A stretch of DNA of 64,000 bases from Mesotoga sp. BH458_6_3_2_1 (GTDB lineage: Bacteria; Thermotogota; Thermotogae; Petrotogales; Kosmotogaceae): contig NZ_JFHL01000021.1 in assembly GCF_003664995.1 (NCBI RefSeq), forward strand, positions 188,880 through 252,879, given 5' to 3'. Positions 42,277-52,544 of this stretch are shown piece after piece; within the stretch, counting starts at the first letter, position 1; the number at the start of each line of letters is the position of its first letter. Made by a program: the position numbers and the translations under genes. The notes beneath the pieces were generated by a model. It was not told the origin of the DNA. It ran no database searches and worked only from the letters and a program-made list of their open reading frames with translations.

Positions 42277-43359
42277 CTAACCGATAAGCTTCTTATGTAG
42301 TAGTTCCAAACGTTTGTTGATATCTGCTGCAGAAAGCTCAGTAACAAGTTCGTCGAGATCTCCGTCCATTATGTACAGGAGTCTGTAGCTCGTGAAGTTT
42401 ATCCTGTGATCAGTTACTCTGTTCTGAGGATAGTTGTAGGTCCTTATCTTCTCACTCCTTTCCCCTGTACCAATCTGCGTCCTTCTGGTCTCAGTTATTT
42501 CATTTTCAGCCTTCAAACTGTACATTTCGTAGAGCCTTGCTCGCAGAATCTCAAGAGCTCTTGCCTTATTCTGGTGCTGAGATCTCTCCTTCTGTACAGC
42601 GACAACAATTCCCGTCGGTTCATGGACTATCCTGACTGCAGAATCAGTCTTGTTGACATGTTGACCGCCGGCTCCAGAAGCCCTGTATGTGTCTATCCTT
42701 AGGTCGGCCGGATCTATCTTAACTTCGGTTTCGCTTGCTTCAGGAAGTACAGCTACTGTTGCCGTAGAGGTGTGGATCCTTCCACCTGATTCGGTTGAGG
42801 GCACTCTCTGAACTCTGTGGACTCCGCTTTCATACTTCAGCTTGCTGAAAACACTCCTCCCCCTTATCTGGAAGATCATTTCCTTTAGTCCTCCGATATC
42901 TGTCTCATTCGAATCAATAATCTCTGATTTCCAGTTGTTTCGCTCGGCATATCTGTTGTACATACGGAATAGATCCGCGGCGAACAACGCAGCCTCCTCA
43001 CCGCCGGTACCTGCCCTTATTTCGATTATTATGTTTCTTTCATCGGAAAGATCGGGAACCAGAAGTCCCTTAAGATTAAGCTCTTGCCTAGAAATGCTGC
43101 TTTCAAGATCAGAAACTGTTTTATCAATTTCCTCAAGTTCGCTCTCATCGGCAGAAGTCTTCATTTCGTGCCAATCCTCAAGTTCACTTTTCATTGAGCT
43201 GATCTCACCGTAGAGATTAATGATCTCGGAGAGTTCCGAATGCTTCTTGCCATATTCCATAAGCTTTTCCGGGTCAGAAGCAACTTCGGGCTTGGAAAGC
43301 TCCTTCTCGACTTCTTTGAAGCGTTCCCTGAAGACTTCCATTATCTTACCTAGATCCAT
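42277..43359 (-). CDS. prfA: Peptide chain release factor 1
   Basis: 360 residues, full length. The GGQ motif ([16 protein letters not shown], about residue 230) triggers peptidyl-tRNA hydrolysis. The stop-codon recognition PxT motif appears as PST in [14 protein letters not shown], the RF1 version rather than RF2 SPF, so it reads UAA and UAG. The N-terminal coiled domain spans 1-100. The start overlaps the pilT stop by one base (TAATG). As RF1 is present, UAG is a genuine stop here, relevant to the interrupted carboxypeptidase. Confidence 0.96.
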   Translation of the reverse strand: MDLGKIMEVFRERFKEVEKELSKPEVASDPEKLMEYGKKHSELSEIINLYGEISSMKSELEDWHEMKTSADESELEEIDKTVSDLESSISRQELNLKGLLVPDLSDERNIIIEIRAGTGGEEAALFAADLFRMYNRYAERNNWKSEIIDSNETDIGGLKEMIFQIRGRSVFSKLKYESGVHRVQRVPSTESGGRIHTSTATVAVLPEASETEVKIDPADLRIDTYRASGAGGQHVNKTDSAVRIVHEPTGIVVAVQKERSQHQNKARALEILRARLYEMYSLKAENEITETRRTQIGTGERSEKIRTYNYPQNRVTDHRINFTSYRLLYIMDGDLDELVTELSAADINKRLELLHKKLIG

Positions 43360-44408
43360 TAAAAGGCCCTCCTGACCATCGCATTGGCATCTCTTGCATA
43401 ATCCTGTAGCTGATCTTTATCAATAATCCCATTCTTGAATGCGTCCATTAGCGCATCATCAAAGGTGACCATCCCAAATTTTATACCGGCTTGCATCATC
43501 GACTCTATCTGGTGGAATTTCTTCTCCCTGATAAGGTTTCTTATCGCCTGATTAACAACAAGAATCTCAAGAATCGCAATTCTTCCTTTGCCGTCTCTTC
43601 TTCTCAAAAGCCTCTGATAGACTACTGCCAAAAGGGTATTTGCAAGCTGCATGGCTATCTGATTTTGCTGATGAGGTGGGAAGACACCGACTATTCTTTC
43701 GGGAGTCGTTGCGGCCGAATTCGTATGAATGGTTGAAAAGACAAGATGACCGGTCTCGGCAGCCGTCATAGCCAGTTCCATAGTTTCACTGTCCCTCATT
43801 TCGCCAACAAGGATTACATCCGGGTCCTGTCTGAGAGCGTATTTCAATCCATTGTAGAAGGATTTCGTGTCTGATCCAAGCTCTCTCTGGTGGATCAAGG
43901 CACTCTTTGGCTCAAAAACATACTCTACCGGATCCTCTATCGTGATCAGGTGAACGTGCCTTGTACGATTTATGTTCTCGAGCATCGCTGCGAGGGTGGT
44001 CGATTTACCGCTTCCAGTAGGACCTGCTACCAAGACCAACCCCTTATCTGGCTTACAGAAATCTTTGAACAGTGCAGGATACCCGAGATCATCAAGCGTC
44101 TTGATTGTCTTTGGAATCAATCTCAAAGCAATAACCGGTAGCTTATTGGAATAGAAGTAGTTACCTCTTACTCTTGAAGAACTGAATCCGAAAGAAAAGT
44201 CAATTTCCTTACTATCTGAGTCCTGAAGCTTCACCTCAGATATCTCTTGAAGCTCAGTAGTGATCTTCTTCATCATTATTGTATCGGTCAACAGCTTGTC
44301 CTGAATCAACTCTCCGTCAACCCTGTACATAACGTTCCTTCCAGATGTCAAATGTAAATCGCTCGCATTCATCTGTTCACCCTTACTCAGGATTTCCATA
44401 ATCAACAT
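43359..44408 (-). CDS. pilT: Twitching-motility ATPase PilT
   Basis: About 349 residues. Walker [10 protein letters not shown], the Asp box TIEDPVEY, Walker [14 protein letters not shown] and His box [12 protein letters not shown] are complete. The AIRNLIREK motif is diagnostic for PilT retraction ATPases. It drives type IV pilus retraction or DNA uptake at the membrane. ATG 44408 is preferred because GGGAGGTG lies seven bases upstream; the open frame begins 12 codons earlier. No other pilus genes are in the window. Confidence 0.95.
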   Translation of the reverse strand: MLIMEILSKGEQMNASDLHLTSGRNVMYRVDGELIQDKLLTDTIMMKKITTELQEISEVKLQDSDSKEIDFSFGFSSSRVRGNYFYSNKLPVIALRLIPKTIKTLDDLGYPALFKDFCKPDKGLVLVAGPTGSGKSTTLAAMLENINRTRHVHLITIEDPVEYVFEPKSALIHQRELGSDTKSFYNGLKYALRQDPDVILVGEMRDSETMELAMTAAETGHLVFSTIHTNSAATTPERIVGVFPPHQQNQIAMQLANTLLAVVYQRLLRRRDGKGRIAILEILVVNQAIRNLIREKKFHQIESMMQAGIKFGMVTFDDALMDAFKNGIIDKDQLQDYARDANAMVRRAF

Positions 44409-44548
44409 ACGACCGCACCTCCCAGAACAGACAAATTTTAACACACTGTGTCATTCGATAACTATGATAAGATGTAAGATTCTAGAGATAGTAACTATTC
44501 TCGTAGATCAGTCTGATTATTTTGCTGATCAATTCGGGAGGGATTTGA

Positions 44549-45985
44549 ATGTTCTACGAACTCTATCTAAGATCTTTTTATGACGGCAATGGAGATGGAA
44601 TAGGGGATCTTGTCGGAGCTGAAAGAAAACTGGATTATCTTGCAGACCTCGGTATCGATGGAATATGGCTACTGCCTATTCTTCAGTCACCATCCTACCA
44701 CGGCTATAGCGTTACCGACTTCTTCAATGTCAATCCTATCTATGGAAATATAAAGGAACTAAGGAGTTTTCTGGCGTCGGCTCATAAACTAGGCCTTAAG
44801 GTGATACTAGATCTTCCAGTAAACCATACTTCTCCAAACCACGAGTGGTTTCTGAAAGCGCTCGACGGTGACAAACCTTACAGAGATTGGTATCTCTTTC
44901 TCAAGAACAAAGAATGGTTAAAGGCCAGAAGACACTGGGACGGAGAGAAGGTATGGACTGACTACTCAGGCCAGCTGGCTTACACATTGTTTGGACCGGG
45001 AAGCCCCGATCTCAATTATGAATCCCCCTCTCTCTGGCAACAGATGAAGGAGGTCCTCACATTCTGGCTTTCAGTTGGATTTGATGGATTTAGATTCGAT
45101 GCGGCAAAACACATCTTTGACTTCTCACTCGAGAAGGGAATATGTGAATATCAGCACAGCCGCAATCTTGCTTTTTGGAAAGAAATGACTTCTCATTGCA
45201 GATCCATTTCTCCTAATTCGATCTTCGTGAGTGAAGTTTGGGATGACGCCAGAATCGTTGATCTCTACTCTGCGATATTCGGAATAGGATTCAATTTTCC
45301 GCTTGCCGAGGACCTGAAGGCCTCAATAGTTACAAGAAATCCCGAACTACTTGTGAAATCACTGAAAACTGATCTCAATAGATGTTTCAGGTCGAAACGA
45401 AGCTACGAATCTGGACTATTTCTTACAAATCACGACATGAGTCGTCTTGTCTCAGCAATGAATGGCGACAAAGAGCTTTCACTATTGGCAATGTCGATCT
45501 TACTGTCTTTGCCGGGAGTGCCCTTCCTATACTACGGAGAGGAGCTTGGGATGGAGGGGATCTATGACATGTATTTCAACGAAGAACAACTTGAACCATT
45601 TCTCTGGTTTGAAAATGGCTATGGCCCTGGTCAAACGGAGTGGAAAGCTCTGGGGAAGAATCACCCTCACAGCGGCAGATCTTTCGAAGCGCAGAAAGTG
45701 ATCAAAGACAGCTACTTTAAAAGATTCAAAGCTATAATGGAATTTAGAAAGCTGAATCATTGGTTGAGGCTTGCTACCATAAAAAGCGTGAAGATAAAGG
45801 AAGACCTGGTAATGATAAAGGTGGTTGGAGAGAGCAAGACCGCAAATGTATTCCATAATCTTGGGAAAGAGCGAGTTCCTGTAGAGGCTGAAAAAGGTAT
45901 TCAAGTTATAAACGGCTCCATAACCAGATATCGCAACAGAAGATACCTCGGGGCGCTCTCCAGTGCAATTGAGGTGACCTCATGA
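44549..45985 (+). CDS. GH13 alpha-amylase family enzyme
   Basis: 478 residues, no signal peptide, so cytosolic. Conserved GH13 regions: DLPVNHTS, the nucleophile GFRFDAAKH, the acid/base FVSEVW and LTNHD. The N-terminal ELYLRSFYDGNGDGIGDLVG includes a calcium-like loop typical of oligo-1,6-glucosidase and trehalose-acting enzymes. Likely acts on imported oligosaccharides. A GATCAG/CTGATC inverted repeat (44506-44530) lies just upstream, possibly an operator. The next gene overlaps by ATGA. Confidence 0.9.
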   Translation: MFYELYLRSFYDGNGDGIGDLVGAERKLDYLADLGIDGIWLLPILQSPSYHGYSVTDFFNVNPIYGNIKELRSFLASAHKLGLKVILDLPVNHTSPNHEWFLKALDGDKPYRDWYLFLKNKEWLKARRHWDGEKVWTDYSGQLAYTLFGPGSPDLNYESPSLWQQMKEVLTFWLSVGFDGFRFDAAKHIFDFSLEKGICEYQHSRNLAFWKEMTSHCRSISPNSIFVSEVWDDARIVDLYSAIFGIGFNFPLAEDLKASIVTRNPELLVKSLKTDLNRCFRSKRSYESGLFLTNHDMSRLVSAMNGDKELSLLAMSILLSLPGVPFLYYGEELGMEGIYDMYFNEEQLEPFLWFENGYGPGQTEWKALGKNHPHSGRSFEAQKVIKDSYFKRFKAIMEFRKLNHWLRLATIKSVKIKEDLVMIKVVGESKTANVFHNLGKERVPVEAEKGIQVINGSITRYRNRRYLGALSSAIEVTS

Positions 45986-46953
45986 CAGGAGATAGGGCAA
46001 CTCTCTCGAGAAGGGGTTCAATAATCGGTGTAGGTGGAAATGCAGCACTTGCACTAATGAAGGTTTTTACAGGCTTCTTCACGGGCAGTATGGCTATTCT
46101 TGCCGATGGAGTAGACTCTACTACGGATATCCTGACTTCAGTAATAACATGGATTTCCACATCTGTCTCAAACAAGCCGCCTGATGCCCAACATCCCTAT
46201 GGCCACGAAAGAGCAGATGCCGTAGCCTCAAAGATAGTGTCAATGATTATTTTTTTCGCCGGGGCACAGCTTGCAATGAGCTCTGTTCAGAAGCTTTTTA
46301 CGGGTGCGTCTTCAGTTACGAACCTTGCTTTGGTGATAACGGTTGCCTCGATCTCCGCTATTGCGAAGTATCTTCTGTACCGTTACAAGCTCGGGATCGG
46401 AAGAAAGATTGACTCTTCAGTCTTTATTGCAGATGCGATGAACATGAAACTGGACATCATAATTTCGTTGTCTGTTCTTGGGGGTTCAATCTTCGTAGGA
46501 ATTACCGGTCTTCAGATAGTCGACTCAATTGTCGGGCTAATCGTTTCCGCTCTGGTAATCAAGACATCGATCGAGATTTTTTGGGAGACAAACTACGAGC
46601 TGATGGACGGACTGAAACCGGACGACAATATTTATAGGATAATCTTCGATGCGCTGAAAAGAGTCCCTGATGTTTATAACCCTCACAAAGTAAGGGTAAG
46701 AAAGATGGGTTACAAGTACCTCGTAGACCTGGATATAGAAGTAAATCCTAGGCTCTCCGTAAGTAGGGCTCATTCCCTTGCTAAGCAAGTTGAAGCTGCC
46801 ATAAAGAAGGATAAAGAGAACGTGTACGATGTCCACGTTCACGTAGAACCTTCGGGCAATGTTGAAGAAGAGAACTTTGGAATCGATTCATCGAATGAGT
46901 TCAGTCACAACGACGAACAGGGGCAGGAGATTGATCGATACTCTTCTAAGTAA
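45982..46953 (+). CDS. Cation diffusion facilitator (CDF) metal exporter
   Basis: 323 residues, six membrane helices plus a cytosolic ferredoxin-like domain (after about residue 210). Site A ligands: ADGVDSTTD in helix 2 gives DxxxD, and ADAMNMKLD in helix 5 gives NxxxD where zinc exporters have HxxxD. An Asn in this site is associated with manganese-type CDFs, so Mn2+ (or Fe2+) is a better guess than Zn2+. HPYGHERADA is present. The C-terminus carries an acidic His-containing tail. Translationally coupled to the GH13 gene, with no obvious functional link. Confidence 0.88.
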   Translation: MTGDRATLSRRGSIIGVGGNAALALMKVFTGFFTGSMAILADGVDSTTDILTSVITWISTSVSNKPPDAQHPYGHERADAVASKIVSMIIFFAGAQLAMSSVQKLFTGASSVTNLALVITVASISAIAKYLLYRYKLGIGRKIDSSVFIADAMNMKLDIIISLSVLGGSIFVGITGLQIVDSIVGLIVSALVIKTSIEIFWETNYELMDGLKPDDNIYRIIFDALKRVPDVYNPHKVRVRKMGYKYLVDLDIEVNPRLSVSRAHSLAKQVEAAIKKDKENVYDVHVHVEPSGNVEEENFGIDSSNEFSHNDEQGQEIDRYSSK

Positions 46954-47052
46954 ACACCTTTGCAAAGTTCATCTGTGTCTTCAATGTTTGCGTTGGTAGA
47001 GGGTTGACACAGGTTTCTTTAGAGAGATTCGCGATTGTAATCACAAATGTAC

Positions 47053-47058
47053 TATAAT
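47053..47058 (+). promoter_or_regulatory. -10 element of the rubrerythrin gene
   Basis: TATAAT within AATGTACTATAATTGTAC. The same 13 bases AATGTACTATAAT form the promoter core at 11279-11291. No consensus -35 is at the right distance; TTGACA at 47004-47009 is too far. The GTAC copies on either side of the -10 may be a regulator site. Confidence 0.45.
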
Positions 47059-47139
47059 TGTACCAAATGCGTTCTTACCTATGTATCAAAAGCTTATGAA
47101 AACAAAATCAAAACGATATTTCAAACCGGGGGTGAAATT

Positions 47140-47730
47140 GTGAATCTAAAGGGCACAAAGACTCTTGAGAATCTTATGAAGGCATTTGCTGGTGAATCGC
47201 AGGCGAGAAACAGATACACTTTCTATGCTTCTGTGGCCAAGAAGGAAGGTTATGAGCAAATTTCGGCAATTTTCAAGGAAACTGCAGACAACGAGAAGGA
47301 GCACGCTGAAGTTTTCTTTAAGCACATTATAGAAGGTATGGCCGGCGAGTTGCCGATTATGGTCCACGTGGATGCAGATTATCCTGTTGATTTGAGAGGA
47401 ACGAAAGAGAATCTCAAGGCAGCTGCGGCCGGAGAAAACGAGGAGTGGACGGAACTTTATCCAACATTTGCCGATGTAGCAGAAAATGAAGGTTTCAAAG
47501 CTGTTGCTGAGAGCTTCCGGCAAATAGCAAAGGTTGAGAACAGACACGAGGCCCGTTACTTGAAACTCCTTGAGAATATTGAGGCTGGGAAGGTCTTCAA
47601 GAGAGATGAGAAGGTTCTGTGGAAATGCGGTAACTGCGGTTACATTCTCGAAGCAAAGGAAGCACCGGAACAGTGTCCGGCATGCAAACATGCAAAGGCT
47701 TACTTCGAGCTCTTTGTTGAGAACTACTAG
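47140..47730 (+). CDS. rbr: Rubrerythrin
   Basis: About 196 residues. A ferritin-like four-helix domain carries the diiron ligands (ESQARNRY, ADNEKEHAE, AENEEW/ENEGF, VENRHEARY). A C-terminal rubredoxin-like domain has CGNCGYILE...CPACK. It reduces hydrogen peroxide in anaerobes. The GTG at 47140 is chosen behind GGGGGTGA; the longer frame from 47047 overlaps the promoter. A terminator follows. Consistent with an anaerobe coping with oxygen exposure. Confidence 0.95.
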   Translation: MNLKGTKTLENLMKAFAGESQARNRYTFYASVAKKEGYEQISAIFKETADNEKEHAEVFFKHIIEGMAGELPIMVHVDADYPVDLRGTKENLKAAAAGENEEWTELYPTFADVAENEGFKAVAESFRQIAKVENRHEARYLKLLENIEAGKVFKRDEKVLWKCGNCGYILEAKEAPEQCPACKHAKAYFELFVENY

Positions 47731-47751
47731 ATTCATTTCCAGAAGATATAT

Positions 47752-47776
47752 AGGTCCGGCGTTGCCGGACCTTCTT
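47752..47776 (+). terminator. Rho-independent-like terminator of rubrerythrin
   Basis: AGGTCCGGC (47752-47760), loop GTT, GCCGGACCT (47764-47772), followed by TCTTC, a weak T-tract. It lies between convergent genes and may also slow minus-strand transcription. Confidence 0.8.
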
Positions 47777-47782
47777 CATTGA

Positions 47783-49048
47783 CTATTCCAGACGAGTCAA
47801 AGAACTGAATCCATCTTCGAATTTCTTGAATTCCTGATCTTCAAGATCTTTCATATTTGAGTTGTTTATCAAAAACTCAAGAAAACTCATTACCCTTTGA
47901 CAGGAGATATCGTTATACTCTATGTTCTCAATACTTGAACGTACAGCAGAAGTGATCCGCTCGATCAACGTTTGCAAACTGAAGAGTTCAAGTTTCTCAA
48001 GCTCCATAAGCCCTGCAAGCTTATCTAGAAGCACTACCCATGTTTCCAAAGGACTAGTTGTTCCAAAGTGGTTCTGCAATACAGGCACAAGTTGACCGTA
48101 ATAGAAGTGGTAAGTAGACTCGCTCTGCCAGGGTTCAATTCCAAAGATTGCTTTTGCCTCTTTCCTTTTCTTTTCTGGCATTGTGAAGAGCGCTTTTGCA
48201 ATCGTGTCCTGTTTTGCAAAAACATAGTACTCCTCTCCGGCAAGATAACCCAGTTCACTGAGACAGTCGAGATATCCCTCTTTCATAAAATCTCGAGAAA
48301 CTTCGGGATCGAAGTCAAGGACATCTCCATAAAATTCTCTCGGTTTGATGACAAGATGCTTGACTTCCTCCAATCTCTTCAGTGATGCGAGGGTAAGCAC
48401 ATCTCTTATTCTCTTGGGACCGAGATCTACTATGATAATCTCTTTGAAGCCCCTGCCAAGAGCCATATTGACGGGAATATTCCTGTATATACCTCCATCT
48501 ATGAACTTTTCCAAGCCAATTTGCTCTCTTTTGAATACTGGATGATTCGCGCTTGCCAGAATGTAGTCTTCTAGCTCTCCTTTAGGAATATCCTCGATGA
48601 AGAGTTCCCTAGGCTCCATATTGCTGAGAGAATAAGTGACTATACCAATATCAACTACGGCTTTTCGAACGTCCTCTTCCTTAAGGAGACGACCAAAGTT
48701 TTTTCTAAGCGGAGCAGGATCGAACCCCCCACTCTTCAGTGCGCCAATCGCTTTTTCGATCAAGCTGCCGTCAGTTCCATCTATTACGATTTTATCGAAA
48801 TCGATTTTCAGCCATAATTCACGAGCGTCTTCGAACTTGTCCATAGCAACTGCCATTGAGTTTAAGGCTCCTACCGAAGTCCCATAGACTCCCCCAATCT
48901 CGATTCCACAATCCTTTAGAGCCTTCCAGACTCCTATCTGATAAGCGCCTCGGGCACCTCCTCCAGAGAGCACGAGTCCAACTTTATCGTCGAAATTGAT
49001 CCTTTCCTTAGCCGGAATAAGAAGTTCGGACAGATTCAATCTTCCCAC
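47783..49048 (-). CDS. Patatin-like phospholipase
   Basis: About 421 residues. The oxyanion loop LSGGGARGAYQ, nucleophile GTSVG (Ser) and DGG (Asp of FIDGGIY) form the patatin Ser-Asp dyad within the first 220 residues. The C-terminal 200 residues have no recognised domain. No signal peptide, so it acts from the cytosol on membrane lipids. GTG 49048 is preferred because GAGGTG lies six bases before it; the GTG at 49057 is inside that SD. Confidence 0.88.
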   Translation of the reverse strand: MGRLNLSELLIPAKERINFDDKVGLVLSGGGARGAYQIGVWKALKDCGIEIGGVYGTSVGALNSMAVAMDKFEDARELWLKIDFDKIVIDGTDGSLIEKAIGALKSGGFDPAPLRKNFGRLLKEEDVRKAVVDIGIVTYSLSNMEPRELFIEDIPKGELEDYILASANHPVFKREQIGLEKFIDGGIYRNIPVNMALGRGFKEIIIVDLGPKRIRDVLTLASLKRLEEVKHLVIKPREFYGDVLDFDPEVSRDFMKEGYLDCLSELGYLAGEEYYVFAKQDTIAKALFTMPEKKRKEAKAIFGIEPWQSESTYHFYYGQLVPVLQNHFGTTSPLETWVVLLDKLAGLMELEKLELFSLQTLIERITSAVRSSIENIEYNDISCQRVMSFLEFLINNSNMKDLEDQEFKKFEDGFSSLTRLE

Positions 49049-49150
49049 TTTAGTCACCTCTACTCAATTGTATATTAGGCTTCCTCCGAAATCCATGTAG
49101 AATTTTCCTCATGGTGCATGTTCAGCTATAATGCTTAAAGGAGGTGTTAT

Positions 49151-50533
49151 ATGAACCCGGAAAGTTTTAGAAAGCGCTTCGCGGAAATTCCGTCTGAAAT
49201 GGAAAGGATAGTTGCAGAAGGAGAGATTCCCGGAATCTCCTGCGGGGCTCGTTTTGGCGACATAGTCGAAACAGCCTCTTTTGGGGTCACAAACATCAAC
49301 CATCCCTTGAAGGTGAATGATGAGACTTTCTTCCAGATCGGCTCGATAACCAAGACTTTCGTTGCTCTTGCGGTTATGAGATTGGTCGATGCCGGCAGGA
49401 TCGATCTGGAAAGACCCATCAAGGAACTCATCGAAGATTTCGCTCTTTCAGATAAAGGAGCTGAAGAAAAGATCACGATGAAACATCTTCTGACCCATAC
49501 GTCTGGCATGAAGGGAGATTACTTCAAGGATTTTGGTTATGGTAAGGATGCCCTGGAGAAAATGGTGAAGAGCATGTCTGCTATTCCTCAGATCAACCCT
49601 CCGGGAAAGATTCTCTCGTACTGCAATTCCGGTTTCTATGTCGCGGGCAGAGCCATCGAAGTGTTCACCGGAAAGCCCTTCGAAGAAGCCATCAATGAAA
49701 TGGTTTCAAAACCCCTCGAGCTCGATAAGATTCGTTTCTTTCCCGAAGAGATCATTACCGAACGCTTTGCCGTCGGCCATCAGATAGAGAAGGAGCACAT
49801 ATCCATTGCTCGTCCTTGGCATATAGGTAGAGCGATGCACCCGGCAGGCGGTATTATTACCAACGTCAAGGATTTGCTCAAGTATTCTGCATTCTACTTT
49901 GCTGAATCGGCACCTAGAAGATCTGGAATCATAAGCGAAGACTCATTTGAAGCTCTAACCACGGGGAAAATAGACGCTTCTCCCGCCTCCAAAGTTGCTC
50001 TGGGATGGTTCGTCGAGGAAATTGAAGGCGCCAAGGTCCTGCAGCATGGAGGCGGCACCAACGGTCAGATTTCCTTGTTGATAATAGTACCTGATCTTAA
50101 TTTTTCGGCGGCTATCCTTACCAATAGCAGTGAAGGCAGCAAAGCAACCTCTATCTTCACCAGAATCGTAATCGAGAGCATTCTGGGACTAAGCCCCACT
50201 ACTTTGACTCCGGCCAACGATGCGCTAGAGCGGGCAGAGAAGATTCTAGGGATGTATATAGGGGAAATGTCCGATCTGGATATCTTCAAGAAAGACGGCA
50301 AGCTCTTCATAAGAGAGATACCTCGCGGAGGATTCCCCGAAGAAGACTCGGAACCGGCCCCACCATCTCTTCCTCAAGAAGTGTCGATATCCGAGGAAGG
50401 ACTCCTGATAAATCATAGTGAACCTTATCTGTCAAACGCGGGAGAGTTCATGCCCGATCCTTCGAGTGAAGTTGCAGAACTTAGAATAGGGCTTCGCATA
50501 TACAAGAGGTCATTGAGCAATGAAATTCTCTGA
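49151..50533 (+). CDS. Beta-lactamase-fold serine hydrolase (class C/esterase type)
   Basis: 460 residues. The SxxK motif is GSITKTF near residue 60, YxN is SYCNSGF near 155, and HGGGTNG near 300 is the third motif. A C-terminal lipocalin-like extension covers residues 360-460. There is no signal peptide, so it is unlikely to be a secreted resistance enzyme and is more likely an esterase or peptidase. SD AAAGGAGGTG precedes the ATG. A TATAAT at 49127-49132 is very close to the SD, so the leader would be very short. Confidence 0.88.
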   Translation: MNPESFRKRFAEIPSEMERIVAEGEIPGISCGARFGDIVETASFGVTNINHPLKVNDETFFQIGSITKTFVALAVMRLVDAGRIDLERPIKELIEDFALSDKGAEEKITMKHLLTHTSGMKGDYFKDFGYGKDALEKMVKSMSAIPQINPPGKILSYCNSGFYVAGRAIEVFTGKPFEEAINEMVSKPLELDKIRFFPEEIITERFAVGHQIEKEHISIARPWHIGRAMHPAGGIITNVKDLLKYSAFYFAESAPRRSGIISEDSFEALTTGKIDASPASKVALGWFVEEIEGAKVLQHGGGTNGQISLLIIVPDLNFSAAILTNSSEGSKATSIFTRIVIESILGLSPTTLTPANDALERAEKILGMYIGEMSDLDIFKKDGKLFIREIPRGGFPEEDSEPAPPSLPQEVSISEEGLLINHSEPYLSNAGEFMPDPSSEVAELRIGLRIYKRSLSNEIL

Positions 50534-50548
50534 ATTCTCTGGACATTC

Positions 50549-50577
50549 TTGCAGACTCTACCTCTGATAGAATAATA
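50549..50577 (+). promoter_or_regulatory. Possible murA promoter
   Basis: TTGCAG (50549-50554) and AATAAT (50572-50577) are 17 bases apart, 46 bases before the murA start. A reasonable but imperfect match. Confidence 0.4.
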
Positions 50578-50622
50578 GTGCGGTCGTATCTTCTAACTCG
50601 ATGAAAAGATTGGAGGGTTATT

Positions 50623-51891
50623 ATGAGCCAGCTCGTTGTTATGGGAAACACACGTCTTAAAGGCGAGATAAGGGCAAGTGGCTCCAAGAATTCAGTGCTA
50701 CCGATTCTGGCGGCTACAGTAATGATTGAAGAGCCAGTCGTCATAAAGAATGTGCCGGAATTGCGAGATGTCCAGACGATGATATCTATACTTCAGCAGA
50801 TTGGAAAGACAGTCTCTTTCGAAAACGAAACCGTCACAATAATGCCTGGAGAGATTCTGGTAGGAAACGTTCCATATGAACTCGTAAGAAAAATGAGAGC
50901 CTCATTCAATATCATTGGTCCTCTCGCCATGATCTGTGGTTGGGCCAAGGTTGGAAAGCCTGGTGGTTGCAATATTGGCCAGCGTCCTGTTGATTTTCAT
51001 CTCAAGGGTTTGGAGGCTTTTGGATTTAAGATAACCGAAGAGCACGGCGACGTTATGGCCGTAATTCCGCAGAGTTTTGAGAGAGAGATAATCTATGCTC
51101 TTCCGTTTCCCAGTGTAGGAGCTACCGAGCAGCTAATGACTACTGCAGCGCTTATGGAAGGGAGCAAAGTAACGATTGAAAACGCCGCTCGCGAACCCGA
51201 AATTTCTGATCTTCAGAACTTTCTTAACAAGTGTGGTGCGAAAATCAGTGGTGCCTCAACTCCAACCATCAAAGTGACGGGAGTTGGAAAGCTTAGTGGA
51301 GCAGAGTATTCAGTTATTCCAGATAGAGTAGAAATCGGAACGTATTTGCTCGGAGCGATCGCCACCAAAGGTGATATTAAAATCCATGGAGCAATTGCAG
51401 ACCATTTGATCGCATTGTTGAGCATTCTCGAAGAGATGGGTGCAGGCATCGAAAAGAGCCATGAATACTTGCGAGCTTTCTGGAAAGGCCCCTTGAACCC
51501 TGTTAGAGTATCATCTGAACCATATCCTGGATTTCCCACAGATCTTCAACCAATAATAACGGCCGTCTTGGCTACGGTAGAGGGTACTTCGGTGCTTGAG
51601 GAAAACGTCTTCGAAAATCGTTTTGGATACGTAGATGAGCTAAACCGTATGGGGGCCCAGATTAAGGTTTCAAGCAGTCATGCAAATATCCGCGGGGTAA
51701 GCAAGCTGAGTGGAGCAGAAGTAATTGCCCCAGATATCAGGGCCGGAGCAGCTCTTGTCATGGCCGGACTTGCCGCCGATGGAGAGACAATTATCAACAA
51801 CGTCACTCACCTATTCAGAGGTTACGAGAGATTTCAAGAGAAACTGAGAACACTCGGAGCAAAGATAACGTTTTATCCCGACGAAGAATGA
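50623..51891 (+). CDS. murA: UDP-N-acetylglucosamine 1-carboxyvinyltransferase
   Basis: 422 residues, full length. SGSKNSVLPILAA holds the Lys-Asn pair that contacts the substrate. The catalytic cysteine lies in PGGCNIGQRPVDFHLKG, so the enzyme is expected to be fosfomycin-sensitive. It catalyses the first committed step of peptidoglycan synthesis (PEP plus UDP-GlcNAc). GGAGGG precedes the ATG. It stands alone; a repeat tract follows its stop. Confidence 0.96.
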   Translation: MSQLVVMGNTRLKGEIRASGSKNSVLPILAATVMIEEPVVIKNVPELRDVQTMISILQQIGKTVSFENETVTIMPGEILVGNVPYELVRKMRASFNIIGPLAMICGWAKVGKPGGCNIGQRPVDFHLKGLEAFGFKITEEHGDVMAVIPQSFEREIIYALPFPSVGATEQLMTTAALMEGSKVTIENAAREPEISDLQNFLNKCGAKISGASTPTIKVTGVGKLSGAEYSVIPDRVEIGTYLLGAIATKGDIKIHGAIADHLIALLSILEEMGAGIEKSHEYLRAFWKGPLNPVRVSSEPYPGFPTDLQPIITAVLATVEGTSVLEENVFENRFGYVDELNRMGAQIKVSSSHANIRGVSKLSGAEVIAPDIRAGAALVMAGLAADGETIINNVTHLFRGYERFQEKLRTLGAKITFYPDEE

Positions 51892-52544
51892 AGGGAAAAC
51901 CGTGGTTCGGGTCGGAGGTTGGGGGTTCGGAAGAGCAGAAGATCAGTTCCAAGTTGTGAGTTGCAAGCAAGAAAAACACAAAAACGAGGTTAGGGGTTGG
52001 TGGTTGGAGGTCGGAAGAGAAAGAAAACTGGTCGACCGTTGAGTGGTTCACCGTCCTCCGAAAAGAGCCGCTAACCGCTTGCTAAGATACGCTTAACGCT
52101 GGAGAGTGCGAAGGATGAGTTGCATGAATAAAGCCAGACGAGGTTCAAAGATGGTGATAGGAGATCGGAAGATCTAGAGAACTAAGGGTCTTTGAGCGGT
52201 TTTCCGCTAGCGAAGAGAAAGGAACTGGATGCTGAAACAGGTTCAGATACTCTAAGTTGTCAAGTATAGAATTAGGAAAATTATGAGAGTGAAAGGTCAA
52301 ATGGAACGTTATTTTTCAAAAGTTGGTAGACCATTTCAGCTGCATGACGGGATGTAAGACTATCAGCACGATGTTAGATTGGTTGTACGTTAAGGGTTGC
52401 TAGTTAGGCGAACCTGCCAGAAGTGTTCCTTTTCCCTCGTATAACCCAAGCGCAATCTTAGTTTCCCTAGACTCGAATTTGCGTGACTAATCTCAGCTGA
52501 TTGCCTTCCGACAATCTTTAGAGTGAAGAGAAGGAATTGATTGA
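51892..52544. repeat. Repeat tract 4 and following spacer
   Basis: 51900-52113 contains two tandem-like versions of the GGTTGGGGGTCGG repeat (from 51903 and 51987), with GTTCCAAGTTGTGAGTTG at 51946. GCTGAAACAGGTTCAG at 52231 resembles the GTCAT-type palindromes. From about 52250 to 52544 I see no repeats and no gene; the promoter of the following radical SAM and mrp operon is presumably here, but no convincing hexamers were found. Confidence 0.65.

Noticed and set aside
47047-47139. 31-residue N-terminal extension of rubrerythrin
   Set aside because: It spans the -10 element and untranslated leader; the GTG at 47140 has the SD and matches the family start.
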